From Gossypium raimondii (taxonomy: Eukaryota > Streptophyta > Magnoliopsida > Malvales > Malvaceae), in assembly GCF_025698545.1 (NCBI RefSeq), contig NC_068571.1, positions 42,565,733 to 42,629,732 on the forward strand: DNA of 64,000 nt, read 5' to 3'. Position 1 is the stretch's first letter; every line of letters begins with the position of its first letter. Below the pieces are notes generated by a model. That model was not told the origin of the DNA. It did not search any database and was given only the letters and a program-made list of their open reading frames with translations. Position numbers and translations under genes: made by a program. This document shows, piece after piece, positions 1 through 11,905 of this stretch.

Positions 1-1
1 G

Positions 2-445
2 GGTGATAAGGTATTATTAAAAGTGTCTCATTGGAAGAAAGTTCTCCGATTCGGTCGAAAGGGTAAATTGAGTTCAAGATTTATCGGGCAATATGAAATC
101 ATAGAAAGAATTGAACCGGTCGCTTATCGATTGGCATTACCACCGTAACTCAATAGAATTCATAATGTTTTTCATGTGTCTATGCTACGACGGTATCGAT
201 CAGATCCTTCACATGTTATTTCTCCTACAGAAGTGGAGATTTAGCCGGATATGACTTACAATGAAGAACCGGTCAAGATATTGGCACGGGAAACAAAGGA
301 GCTTAGAAATAAAAAGATAAATTTGGTGAAAGTATTATGGCAAAAGCACTGGTTTGAGGAAGCGACATGGGAACCGGAGGAGGCAATGAGGAAACAATAC
401 CCGAACCTCTTTACTGGTAAGATTTTCGAGGATGAAAATCCTTAA
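2..445 (+). pseudogene. 3' end of a Ty3/gypsy polyprotein (integrase C-terminus and chromodomain-like tail)
   Basis: The reading frame starting at base 2 runs to a TAA at 443-445 and encodes the end of a plant gypsy integrase. It has the basic '[10 protein letters not shown]' segment, the '[17 protein letters not shown]' block, and a chromodomain-like tail with 'VKVLW' and '[18 protein letters not shown]'. The same blocks occur in the same order at the end of the gypsy element at 31105-35739, so family assignment (chromovirus, Tekay/Del-like) is firm. Two in-frame stops break it, at about 146-148 and 242-244, so it is dead. The rest of the element lies to the left of the window. Confidence 0.9.
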
Positions 446-467
446 GGGGGAGAGTTGTAATGGCCCA
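441..467 (+). other. Polypurine tract and first ~12 bp of a 3' LTR
   Basis: Directly after the polyprotein stop comes a purine run (AAGGGGGAGAG), as in the related element at 35739-35750. It is followed by TGTAATGGCCCA, which has the TG start expected of the element's own 3' LTR. After 12 bases the sequence switches at 468 to a different LTR in inverted orientation. I infer that the 3' LTR was interrupted or replaced immediately after its start. Confidence 0.6.
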
Positions 468-3058
468 TGTAACACCCCCTACCCGTATCCGTCGCCGGAA
501 TAGGATACGAGGTATTACCAGATTTTACTGAATAAAATTTTGTTTTTTAACTCAATATAACCCATTTATAAATATCTACTCTTCCCTAAAATTTTAAAAC
601 CGAGACCAATCCAACACAACCAATCCATTTCAAAATATTTTCAAGATAGATTTACCGTATTCATAAGATAATCTTATCACATACCAAAACCAAAATTTGT
701 TAGTCATATTAATGGCTAACCATACATTCATTCCACATTAACATCTACTTTACTAGCTTATACATGCCATTGATTTCCAAAATAAAGTTTCTTTATGTAC
801 CGAGATCTTGAGGTTGATAGTGTGATGTGTCTCTGACCAAATCCGACCTCCGAGCTCTTAACTCTACTAACAGGGGAAAAAGAAACAGGGTAAGCACTTT
901 GTGCTTAGTAAGCTCATGTAACAGGAATTATACTTACCTAATATATATTTTTTTATCATACAATGCAATAAACATTCATACATCCATTCAATACATTATT
1001 CCCCTATCATGCACAAACTCAACATTCAAATTAGTCCAATAATTTCCACGTATCAATAATATATATCATGATTGATGAGCTCATCAATTTCATGATTTCC
1101 ATTTCCTTGTTATTTTTCCATATTTATCCCGTTGAACTACTTGGAATTTCGATGGATTTTCAGGGGTACACTTAAGTGTACAAATTTCGGGTCCGTCAAT
1201 TCATATTCATGTGCGCACATTTCCATTTCAGAGAGCACACTCATGAACCTCATCCTTACAAATGGATTACAGTCGAGCTAAATCCTTGTAATATAAACTC
1301 ATAGAGTATTGTCGGGATTACCAGTCAAAGCTAAATCCTCGCAACGATAATTACTCTAATGAGCTTGGATCCGAATTACCACCAAAGCTAAATTCAGACC
1401 CTAATTCGGATTACCCATCCGGCTAAATCCATTTTCCACATATTCTTGGAGGGCTATATCGAATAAGATCACCCGTCGGCTAGATCCTTTTTACCGTCAA
1501 TTCCTTTTCAGAGATCCATCGAATTTTCCTTTCATTCAACCGAGATTTATTTCCTCTTTTCATCAAGAATATCAATACTTCATCAATTATCATACAATAA
1601 ACATCCAAATCATATTCACATCAATAACAAACATTTCAAGCATTTAGGAATATAATTCAAGTTACACGAACTTACCTCGATACTTGTTCGTAAACAAAAA
1701 AATCTACTAATCCCGAAATTTTTCTTTTCCTCGATCTAGCTTTGTATTTGAACTTTCTGGATCTAAATAAATAAATTTAATCATTAATCTAATACATTTC
1801 ATGTTCATGTGTAAGATTCTCTATCATTCCATTATTATTTATAGTGCAGTCAAAGCTGTCTCACTGAGTCACAGTCACTAAATTATTTATATCTTCAGCT
1901 ACAGAACTCCAAATCAAGATCCGTTAATTTTTCCTAAAACTAGACTCACATATATTCTTACCATAAAAATTTCAGAATTTTTGGTGCAGCCAATAAGTAC
2001 AGTTTATTCTTTAAAGTTTCCTCTGTTTCACTATTTGACAGTTTCGACCCCTCTTCACTTAAAATTAATTATCTCATTGTACAGAATTTAGATGATGTTT
2101 TTGTTTTTCCATATGAAAATAAACTCGTTAAGGATTCTAAGCATATAAATTATAACTCATAATTATTTTTTTTACAATTTTTAATGATTTTCCAAAGTCA
2201 GAACAGGAGAACCCGAATTCATTCTGACCTTGTCTCACAAAACCTATTATATCTCATGATTTACAATTCTATTGATTAAACCGTTTCTTCCATGAGAAAC
2301 TAGACTCAATAAGATTTAATTTCATATTTTATTAATCCTCTAATTTAATCTCTACAATTTTTGGTGATTTTCCAAAGTTAGACTACTGCTGCTATCCAAA
2401 ACTGTTTTAGTGCATCATGTTAATTACTATTTTTCCCTAAACTTTCAATAAATGATAATTTCATCCCTACTCAATTAACCTTTCAATTGAGCTGATTTTC
2501 TCAATTAACACTATATTTCATCACTTTAAACTACTTTATAACCTTTGGAAATCAGAATTTTAACACTAGACTTTAATTCCAAACCTTTTCACAATTAGGT
2601 CCTATAAATCAATTTCTATTGAAATTACCTAATAAAATCATTTCATAAACAAATTAAAGCTTCACTTTCATGCTATTTTCAATTTCATCCATGAATCAAA
2701 AACTAATGAATTTAGTAATAGGACCTAGTTGTAAAAGTCTTAGAAACACAAAAATTATAAGAAAAAGGCAAGGATTAACTCACTTGGTGCAAAATTTATG
2801 AAAAACCAGCTTGAAGAAACCCTTAGGACGTTTTTGGCTGATGAGAGTGCAGAAAATATGAAGAGAATTATAGATATTCCACTTTAGTCCTAACTTTTAA
2901 AGCAAATTTTTGCAATATTCCAATTTTACCCTTAATTCTTCAATTCTCCTGATTTCTATTGCCGCCCAAAATATCTCATTTTAGGGTTATTTGCAATTTA
3001 CGTCCCTCCTCATTTAACAATTGAGCTATTTAATCCTTCTAGTAACTTTTACACCTTT
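468..3058 (-). repeat. Gypsy LTR (family B), reverse orientation, left arm of a large inverted repeat
   Basis: On the + strand this begins TGTAACACCCCCTACCCG, the reverse complement of a gypsy LTR 3' end (compare the GGGTGTTACA ends at 30971 and 38362). It matches, in reverse complement, 3470-5088 plus 8082-8718. For example, 1625-1690 pairs with 4858-4925 and 2990-3058 pairs with 3475-3550. About 300 bp of the LTR 5' part are missing at the 3058 side. A run of related GGATTA/GGCTAAATCC units near 1255-1490 is an internal tandem array. The short open frame at 827-1042 is LTR sequence and not a gene. Confidence 0.85.
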
Positions 3059-3148
3059 TCCACATATTCTTCGAGAGGGCTATATCAGGATAGGATCACC
3101 CGTCCGGGATAGATTCTTTTTACCGTCAATTCCTTTTCAGAGATAAAT
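3059..3148 (-). repeat. Displaced copy of an internal LTR segment at the palindrome centre
   Basis: This ~90-bp stretch (CACATATTCTTCGAGAGGGC onwards, ending CCTTTTCAGAGAT) repeats 1438-1517 in the same orientation. It sits between the truncated reverse LTR and the forward LTR, where no such segment belongs. It looks like filler DNA from a rearrangement breakpoint such as template switching during repair; that mechanism is inference. Confidence 0.75.
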
Positions 3149-5088
3149 TCAAGGCTATCAGAATAGTAGTTTCGTAACCACAAATCCGATTTAAAGAGAA
3201 ATTTATTTTAATATTTTTGCATGAATATTCGTATGATAGGAAAATCGTATGAAAATATTGATAGAAAAATTTTACCGATTTAGTGGTTAGTTAGAAAAAG
3301 AAAGTATTGAAGAAATTGGGTAAAAATAAGGTATCGAGACCTCGATCTCGTAAAAATCGAGTCAAAAACATTTTTATAAATATTTATGAAGTGTTAGTAA
3401 AATGGTATTAAAATTTCGTTAGAAAATTTTAATGTTTGGGCAGTCAATTAAGTAAAAAGGACTAAATTGAAAAAGGTGTAAAAGTTACTAGAAGGATTAA
3501 ATAGCACAATTGTTAAATGAAGAGGGACATAAATTGAAAATAACCCCCAAATGACTAAAGTGGAATATTGTAGATTTCTCTTTAAAATTAGAATATTGCA
3601 AAATTTGCTTTAAAAGTTAGGACTAAAGTGGAATTTTCTAGATTTTTTCTTTAGTTTTCTGCATTCTCATCATCAAAAAATGTCCTAGGGGTTTCTTCCA
3701 GCTTTTTTTCATAATTTTTGCCCCAAGTGAGTTAATCCTTGCCTTTTTCTTGTAATTTTTGTGTTTCTAAGACTTTTATAACTAGGTCCTATTACTAAAT
3801 TCATTAGTTTTTGATTTTATGAATGAATTTGAAAGTTGCTATGAATATGTGCTGGAATTTTATGATGAAATAGGATGAAATTGAAGCTTTAATATTTTTA
3901 TGAGATGATTTTATTAGGTAATTTCAATAGAAATTGATTTGTAGGAGCTAATTGTGAAAAAGTTTGGAATTAAAGTCTAGTACTAAAATTATGATTTCCA
4001 AAGCTTATAAAGTATTTTAATGTGATGGGATAAAGTGTTAATTGAGAAAAATAAGCTCAATTGAGATGTTAATTGAGCAGGGATGAAATTATCATTTATT
4101 GAAAGTTTAGGGAAAATGGTAATTAACATCATACACTAAAACAGTTTTGGACAGCAGCAGTAGTCTAACTTTGAAAATCACCAAAAATTGTAGAGATCAA
4201 ATTAGAGTATGAATAAAATATGAAATTAAAGCTTATTGAGTCTAGTTTCTCATAGAAGAAACGGTTTAATCAATAGAATTTTAAATCATGAGATATAATA
4301 GATTTTGCAAGACAAGGTTAGAATAAATTCGGGTTCCCTGTTCTGACTTTAGAAAATAATTAAAATTATAAAAAATTATTATGAGTTATAATTTATATGG
4401 TTAGAATACCTAATGAGTCTATTTTCAGAATAAACAAACAGAAACATCATCCAAATTCTGTAAAATGAGATAATTAATTTTTAGTGAAGAGGGGTCGGAA
4501 CTGTCAAACAATGAAATAGGGGAAACTTTAAAGAATAAACTGTACTTTTTGACTAAACCAAAAATTTTGAAAATTTTATGGTAAGAAGATATGTGAGTCT
4601 AGTTTCAGGGAAAATTAACGGATCTTAATTTGTAGTTCCTTAGGTCAAGATATAAATAATTTAGTGACTGTGACTCAGTGAGACAGCTTTGAATGCACTA
4701 TAAATAATAATGGAATTATAGAGAAGGTTACATATGAACATGAAATGTATTATATTAATGATTAAATTTATTTATTTAGATCCAGAAAATTCAAATACGA
4801 AGCTAGATCGAGGAAACGAAAAAGTTTGGGATTAGTAGATTTTTGTTTACGAACAAGTGTCGAGGTAAGTTCGTGTAACTTGAATTATATTCTTAAATGC
4901 CTGAAATGTTTGTTATTGATGTGAATATAATTTGAATGTTCATTATATGAAAATTGATGGAACATTGATATATTTGATAAAAAGGGGAAGAAATCCCGGT
5001 TGAATGGAAGGAAAATTCGATGGATCTCTGAAAAGGAATTGACGGTAAAAAGGATCTAGCCCGGACGGGTGATCCTATCCTGATATAG
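3149..5088 (+). repeat. Gypsy LTR (family B), forward orientation, first part, right arm of inverted repeat
   Basis: From about 3158 (ATCAGAATAGTAGTTTCGTA) this aligns with the start region of the intact LTRs at 28378 and 35751, minus roughly 20 bp of the 5' end. It continues in LTR orientation to about 5088, where it is cut by the family C element. The LTR resumes at 8082. It pairs with the reverse LTR at 468-3058 to form the inverted repeat. No coding frame is present. Confidence 0.82.
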
Positions 5089-5200
5089 TCTCATCACCAT
5101 GGTTACTCGCATTCGGTCGAGAATCAACCGGCTCCGTCTCTTGCACGGGAGCAGGTGCTACACTCTCGACATCATCCGCTACAGTTCGATCGGGATCCAT
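5089..5200 (-). pseudogene. Truncated gag start of gypsy element C
   Basis: On the minus strand an ATG at 5200-5198 opens a frame reading MDPDRT and then an acidic, proline-rich stretch. This resembles the MDPNRD start of the gag in the element at 31105. It lies about 120 bases inside the primer binding site, where gag normally begins. After ~37 codons it ends at about 5089 against the LTR B sequence. The rest of the element (gag, pol, 3' LTR) is deleted. Confidence 0.75.
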
Positions 5201-5318
5201 TACTATATGAAAACACATTTGTAGATGTCAGAATTCATCACACTATCTCAATATAAAATATGGCATGTATAGCTAGACTCATACGCATTACGTTAGTCCT
5301 AGAATCGACTAAACCGTA

Positions 5319-5330
5319 GCTCTGATACCA
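5319..5330 (-). other. Primer binding site of gypsy element C
   Basis: On the minus strand this reads TGGTATCAGAGC, the 12 bases complementary to the 3' end of plant initiator-methionine tRNA, the usual primer of gypsy elements. It lies 6 bases inside the LTR end at 5337. This fixes the orientation of the element as minus and identifies 5337-8081 as its 5' LTR. Confidence 0.9.
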
Positions 5331-5437
5331 ATCAAATGTAACACCCCGACTCGAGTCCATCGCCGGATTTGAGTTACGAGGCATTACCGATCAAAAACCC
5401 AACTCAATTTTTTTTTATTCAACCACGAAATTTCATT

Positions 5438-5440
<3 letters not shown>

Positions 5441-5482
<42 letters not shown>
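5441..5482. repeat. (AT)n microsatellite
   Basis: An uninterrupted TA dinucleotide run of 42 bases inside the element C LTR. Confidence 0.97.
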
Positions 5483-5484
<2 letters not shown>

Positions 5485-5734
5485 CACATAACCAATTAAA
5501 ATCAATATGCATCATTAATCAAATTTCATATACTAACCATGTATCAAAATTCAACCATATCATTATCATTTACCTAATCAAAATTTAATATCAATCCAAT
5601 TCTTAAAACATTTCCAAACATATATGATTATATATCATAAATCAAGCATATATCCAAATATTTATTTGTACACATATTTCATTTCAATTTACTAACTATA
5701 CTACATATTATAACATAGGTAATCTACCCTGTTT

Positions 5735-6065
5735 GGGCAGCCCATATACATCAATTTGGACAGCATTTATATACCAAACTAGGCAGCATTTTTACACTAA
5801 AAATTAGACAGCATATATACAATAATTTGGCAGCATATGTATACCAAATTGAGCAGCATTTTTTTACATCTAAAATTGGACAGCATATACACAACAATTT
5901 GAGCATCATATATATAACAAATTGAGCAGCATTTTTACATCAAAAATTGGACAGCTTATAGACAACAATTTGGGCAGCATATATATACCAAGTTGAGCAG
6001 CATTTTTACATCAAAAATTGGACAGCATATACACACCAATTTGGGCAGTATTTAAGCATAAAAAT
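5735..6065. repeat. Tandem repeat, ~71-73-bp unit, within LTR C
   Basis: About 4.5 imperfect copies built from two sub-blocks: TTGAGCAGCATTTTTACATC, then AATTGGACAGCATATA with a variable CAATTTGGGCAG. GAGCAGC or its variant occurs at about 5781, 5851, 5924 and 5995, giving spacings of 70, 73 and 71. The sub-blocks themselves share GGCAGCAT or GACAGCAT, so the unit arose from a shorter ~36-bp repeat. Confidence 0.9.
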
Positions 6066-6780
6066 TACATGAACATATACCACATTTTAGACCATTAAAA
6101 AATATGCATTAATACCGAATTCAAACCAAAAGAGATAAGCCATTTTCGCATGGCTTTTAAATACATATACACATTGGTTCCAAAATCAATATTTTAACTA
6201 AGCTATACATGTCATATATTTGAGAACGACTTAGCAAAATACCAAAAGGAAATATCGATAGTGTGACGAGCTTAGCTGACGATCCCCGAACACGTAGCGG
6301 TCACCAAAATCTAAACATCAAAACAATTATCCAACACATCGTAAGCTAATTTAGCTTAGTAAGTTATAGGCAAATAAACTTTACTATTTAAACCGATATC
6401 TCAAATAATATTCAACCAATTCATACTACTAAATCATCTTACCTTTAGCTTACCATATCATAAGATAATTATTCACTTATTACTATGATTTAACTAAAAT
6501 CAATATAATTACACAACCATAAACATTTCTTCAAATTTAAACACAAGACCAAAATACAATATGCATTTCCTCATCATGTAATATAAAGAATCATATATAT
6601 ATATATATGATTCCAAATATAATCACCACATAGGTTTAATACCTGCAAAACTTAACCTTAAATATAACCATAATGGTTATTACTCAAGAATTCCAAGTAT
6701 TTACTCATTTTACTAATCATGATTTCTCAATAAGACAAATACTCAATGCAAATTGTTATTCGAAAATATTTAATAAGTTT

Positions 6781-6907
6781 GCACACTTAGTGCTCAATAA
6801 TCAAACTCGCACACTTAGTGCTTTACCATTATACTCACACACTTAGTGCTTTACAAATTAAACTCGCACACTTAGTGCTTCACAATTAAATTCGCACACT
6901 TAGTGTC
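6781..6907. repeat. Tandem repeat, ~28-31-bp unit, within LTR C
   Basis: Five copies of a unit centred on GCACACTTAGTGC, itself a near-palindrome, starting at about 6781, 6810, 6838, 6867 and 6894. Comparable short-unit arrays occur inside the other LTR families of the window (about 29640, 40980, 47996 and 1255). Confidence 0.9.
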
Positions 6908-8081
6908 GAAAGTCAATAACTCAATTCATCTTATTTCAATAATTTTATCACTACATGTATATATATACCATTCAATTCAGCATAATTACATAGATACTAA
7001 GCTGATTTTAAAACGATACAATTATATATATGCTTAATAACTTACCTCGGATGTCGTCGACTAATTGATCGACTACTCAACTACTTTCGATTTCCCCCGA
7101 TCTAAATCCGATTTCTTGGTTTCTTGATCTAAACATATTCAAATAAATCTCATTTAGACATATTTTCATTTAATTTAATCTAAGAACACATAAATGGGAA
7201 AATTACATTTTTGCCCCTGACATTTCACATTTTTCACAATTTAGTCCCTATTTCACAAAATACAAAATAAATAAATTTTCATTGTACAATAGCTTGGCCG
7301 AATATGTACTAAGCTCATATAAGTCTATGCATGTCATTTATTTCGCATTTTAGTCCCTCAAAAATTTATTTTCTCAATTTAGCTCTAATTACTCCATTTC
7401 ATCAAAAATTCAAAAACAAAACATGTCATTCTAATGCATATATTTCATATTTCACCTATAAACATCACAAAACTCATGAATTCATCAATGGCATATTTCA
7501 CAATCATCACCAATTCACAAAATTGAAACATGGGCTTTAAAGAACACAAATCAACAATCTTAAAAACGTAAAAATTATCAAAAATTGAAACCTAAGCATA
7601 CCTTAATTGAGCAACACCAAAGGCCGAATGTTCAAGGTCTTAAAACCTTATTCTTTTTCTTGTTTTCGGTTATCCCAAAGATGAACATGCATGGCTTTGT
7701 TTATTTTATGTTTTATATTATTTACATTATATTATACTATTATTATTTTACTTTTATATTTAATATATATAAAGCCTATATATATATTAGCCATCATGCC
7801 GTCCACTACCATTACTATTGGCTAAATTTCAACATAAAACCTCCAAATTATAAAGACAACAACAATTAGGCACTTTCACATTTAACCATCAAATTTTCAT
7901 TTTATGCGATTAAGTCATTTTCTTAAATTAAGCACACAAACAATAAAATTAATTCATGAAACTTTCACACATATAAATTCACACATCTTAAACACACAAA
8001 ATAATATTAAAATATTTTTCAGACTCAGATTTGTGGTCCCGAAACCACTATTCCGATTAGGGTCAAAACTGGGTTGTTACA

Positions 8082-8718
8082 GAAATCATGGAATTGATGA
8101 GCTCATCAATCAATATATATATATATATATATATATTATTGATACATGGAAATTATTGGGCTAACTTGAATGTTGAGTTTGTGCATGATAGGGGAATAAT
8201 GTATTGAATGGATGTATGAATGTTTATTGTATTGTATTGAAAATATTAGATAAGTATAATTCTTGTTACATGAGCTTACTAAGCACAAAGTGCTTACCCT
8301 GTTTCTTTTTCTCCTGTTTTGTAGTGTTAAGAGCTCAGAGGTCGGATTTGGTCGGAGACGCATCACACTATCAACCTCAAGATCTCGGTATATAAAGAAA
8401 CTTTATTTTGGAAATCAATGGCATGTATAAGCTAGTAAAGTAGATGTTAATGTGAAATGAATGTATAGTTAGCCATTGGTATGGCTAACAAATTTTGGTT
8501 TTGGTATGTGATGAGATTATCTTATGAATACGATAAATCTATCTTGAAATATATTGAAATGGATTGGTTGTGTCGGATTGGTCTCGGTATAAAATTTGCA
8601 GGGAAGATTAGATATTTATAAATTGGTTACATTGAATTTAAAAAAAATATGTATTCGGTAAAATCTGGTAATGCCTCATACTCTATTTCGGCGACGAATA
8701 CGGGTAGGGGGTATTACA
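8082..8718 (+). repeat. Gypsy LTR (family B), forward orientation, 3' part
   Basis: Starting GAAATCATGGAATTGATGAG, this is the reverse complement of about 468-1095 and ends GGGTAGGGGGTATTACA, an LTR 3' end. It completes the forward LTR B interrupted at 5088 by element C. An (AT)n run lies at 8113-8136. The antisense frame at 8136-8366 and the sense frame at 827-1042 encode the same peptide-like sequence, which only reflects the inverted repeat. Confidence 0.85.
8389..8397 (+). promoter_or_regulatory. Possible TATA box of LTR B
   Basis: TATATAAAG follows the block CATCACACTATC...CTCGG that is shared with the LTRs at 30115 and 37505, so it sits at a conserved LTR position where a retroelement promoter is plausible. 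The inverted copy near 785-800 has lost the match (CTTTATGTACC). Function is inferred from motif and position only. Confidence 0.35.
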
Positions 8719-10115
8719 ATGTTAAACAGTAAATGACATTTTAAAAACAGTAAATTTTAGCTTTGTTGACATTTGACCTTATTTGATTCTTTTTAATACT
8801 ACATGGACTAAATTAATCTATTAACAGCGGAGGGATTAATTTAATCTAGTTCCTATAATAGAGGAACTTGTCAGGCAGCGGTAAAGTTAGAACTTTTTTT
8901 GGAGGGGCTGGAATTAAGTTATATATTTTTATAATAATTAAAAGGTAATTTCACCAATATTTTAGTTTATATCTTTATAATTTTTGGGACTAGATCAAAT
9001 TATTATCATTTTTTCGAGGCCAAACTATAATTTTATCATATTATTTATAATTTTATAAATTTTAAAGTGACATAAAAGGGAATTTTTCATTCTTTTGAGG
9101 GGAGGGAAGCCCCTACTGCTAAGTACATTCAGGGTAAATCATGTGCCGAGTGAGTTAAGTATTCAATTTAGTGTTTATAATGTTTGATTTTAATTATAAT
9201 AGTTGATAAAAGGAGAAATACCAAAACTATACATGAATTATGGTTTAATATGTAACTGAATATATGAATTTTGATTTTGTATAATTTTATACATGAAATT
9301 TTGATTTGATCTAATTCTTGTAAATTATTAATACAATTATTGATATAACATCATTTTATGTTTATATATTGCGTACATAAATGATTATATTTATCCAACA
9401 TAAAAATAAATTAATGTATTTATTTATTTAAATATGAATGATTAAATCAAAATTGATATAATTATAAATAGCAACTTAAAAATACATTTTAAAAGGATGA
9501 ATATTTAATAAACTTACAGTATACTTTTTTATTCCATAAGTAGTCTTAGAAAATTAATATGCAGTCTCTTTTTTTCAATATTTATTTTTAATATTTTACT
9601 ACACCATTATAAAACACTTGTCAACCCTCCGCCTTGCTTATGAAAACTAAAAACTCTACAAGCAGATATACGAATAATTTCTCTTTTAAAAATAATCAAT
9701 TATCATTAATCAAATATTCATATACAGTTTCAAAATCAATGGGTACCATTTTTAGTATCTTTTCAGAATGAAAACTTCGTTAAATAAAAATATTTTAATA
9801 TATATTTTAATATTCACTCTAAAAAGACACAAGTGTAATTATATATTCGAATTGCTATAATAAGAATTAATCATCATAAAACATAAATCATGCTAACATG
9901 TGGTAAGATTTAAGATAGAATACTTTTGAATAGAGCCCACACATAGTTTATGGTTTAAGAGGTCTTTCGTTTACATGGACCTAATTAAATTAATTTCTTT
10001 ATTATTAAGTGGATTAATTTAATCTTTGCACTATTAAAAGAATCAAATAAGGTTAAATTGAAATATAGTGAACGTTTAAAAATATCATTTACTATTTTGT
10101 TAAATAAAATTCATC
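8719..10115. repeat. Degenerate foldback element or inverted repeat
   Basis: The left end (GTTAAACAGTAAATGAC...CTTATTTGATTC) is the reverse complement, with divergence, of the right end near 9960-10112 (GAATCAAATAAGG...CATTTACTATTTTGTTAA). A third, direct partial copy of the left end lies at about 10195-10345. The interior is AT-rich with no frame over 60 codons. This pattern suits an old non-autonomous terminal-inverted-repeat element. Exact ends and target duplication were not resolvable by eye. Confidence 0.5.
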
Positions 10116-11439
10116 ATTTAAATTGGAATATAGTTAATATTTTTAAAGTTTTCATGATTTTGTAAATGAAACCTTTTGTATTGAATTGAACTGTAATTGA
10201 AAAAATTCACTTTCAAACATTTTATATAGTAAATGTTAACTTTGTTACAATTTTGACTTAATTGGTTCTTTTTAACAATATAAAAAGTAAATTGATCAAT
10301 TTAATAATAATTGACTAATTTGATATAATCCCTATAATATAAGGATCTCTTAAATATTGTAACTTACACTCAAAATCCTACCAACACAATAAAATATTCA
10401 TTAATTAATATCTGCATTATTATATATTTTATCTTTTATATAATGTAATAAAGTATGCATAATTTAGTTAAAATTGAGTTAAGTGATGAAAATGAATTAA
10501 TTTGGTTATGTTAGGAGCTGTTAAAAGATTTTGAAATTTCCAACATTAGTTAATTTGGTTTGAAAGTAGCTAATTAACCAAATAATAAATAATATAAATA
10601 AGTCCAACAGAATGGATCCAAGAAGCAAATGTTAAATATGGTTAAATCAAAACCCATCAGAATTAACCCAAGTTAAGTTCTATTAATATTGTTTAAAAAC
10701 ATTAATTTGATTCATGATTAAACATTTTAATAACATATATATAAATATTATAGAGTGAAACTACACTTAAGCCCCTTCGGTTTTTGTTTTTGGCCCAAAC
10801 ACTTATTTTACTTTTAAGCATTTAATGATGAATCTTAACCCTAAAGGCCCAACTCACTCTTTTCACTAATGATATTTATTTTATTAGGATCCATAAAGTT
10901 GGAATCTAAATTTATAAAATTGCTTTAAAAATTAAATTCAACTTTTAGACGCATGTGTTATTATTCAGAGCCGAATTTGAATCACTTAAATTATGTGCTA
11001 TATGCTAAGTATATGATTAATTGAAATATTCTCGAATTTGTTATCCGTAAAAGTAAAATTATTTTTTTTTAATTTTTTAACCTTTCACAAAAAAAATTCG
11101 ATGAGTTCGGACGTATATGGCTGAGCTTATCATTGTTATTTTCCAAGGAGCTTCGAGTGGCAGCCACCTCCGAAGAGATGAGAAGAACAAATGCAGCTAT
11201 AAGAGCAAGGAAAGCCTTAGAACTCATAACTTCAATAAATTACTGGAAGAGGATGATGATGATGAACTACAGCACTCCTTTATCTTTCTCTATATATAGG
11301 AGCGCCAAGTAGTTGGCTGTTAGAAACTTCAATCATATTAACTATTTCGTGGCCCGAGTTGAATGATGATAAATTCAATGTACTTAAGAATTTTGTCTCT
11401 GATTTTGATTTACTTCGATTTTGAATTTAATCTAATTCT

Positions 11440-11905
11440 CTAGTCTTTCAATTTCAAAATTAATCAAATTAGTCCTTTTTAAAATATTAGAGTAATTTAG
11501 TTTCTTTCAATTTTGAAAATGAACAATTAATCAAGATATTAATGTCTTTCAAGAATTGTACATAAATTTGATTGGTATAGTAACAAATTTAACCTTTGAT
11601 GGTTACATATTTTGTCATTTTGGCCTTAATTCTAAAAAAATCAACATCAATATTTACACATTCACATAAATGTTGCGAAATAAATTTATTAAATCAGGAC
11701 CAAATTGGCTAAGTATGTAAATTTTGAGGACTAAATTTATTATTATACTAGCCAAATCATTTACAATATTTGATGGAAAATATTAACGTCGTGATTGATT
11801 ATCCTTAGTTACTCACTTTCAAAATTGACAAAGATTCAATTACTTTAATTTTTTTAAAGAGATCAATTTACTCAATTTTAAAATTGTGAGGGATGCCAAA
11901 ACGAA
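11440..11905. repeat. Foldback element, family M2, copy 1
   Basis: The ends are inverted (TTTCAATTTCAAAATTAATC at left, CTCAATTTTAAAATTGTGAGG at right), and the interior has mirrored blocks such as AACAAATTTAACCTTTGATG and CTAAATTTATTATTATACTAGC. The same organisation recurs at 13260-13690 and 51690-52165. It has no coding capacity, so it is a MITE-like non-autonomous element. Superfamily is not assigned. Confidence 0.6.

Larger units (their letters stand above)
5337..8081 (-). mobile_element. 5' LTR of gypsy element C (2745 bp), inserted in LTR B
   Basis: On the + strand this begins TGTAACACCCCGACTCGAG and ends CTGGGTTGTTACA, the TG...CA ends of an LTR. The adjoining primer binding site and gag start (5089-5330) show it is the 5' LTR of a minus-strand element. 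The + strand flank at 8082 resumes LTR B, whereas about 370 bp of LTR B are missing on the other side, so the element's 3' two-thirds and some host LTR were lost together. It contains an (AT)n tract and two tandem arrays, listed separately. Open frames at 7331-7869 and 7904-8164 are low-complexity LTR sequence. Confidence 0.85.

Noticed and set aside
827-1042. 71-codon frame and its antisense twin at 8136-8366 as a conserved small gene
   Set aside because: The shared peptide arises from the inverted LTR copies; it spans LTR promoter sequence and shows no coding signature.
5735-6907. Regularly spaced repeats that might suggest a CRISPR array
   Set aside because: The repeats are imperfect tandem units with related, not unique, intervening sequence, inside a plant LTR.
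7331-8164. Three plus-strand frames (69, 94 and 86 codons)
   Set aside because: They lie in the element C LTR, are rich in His/Tyr/Ile from AT-rich DNA, and match no domain.
11117-11299. 60-codon acidic frame
   Set aside because: No homology recognised, no supporting structure, and it is within chance length for this region.
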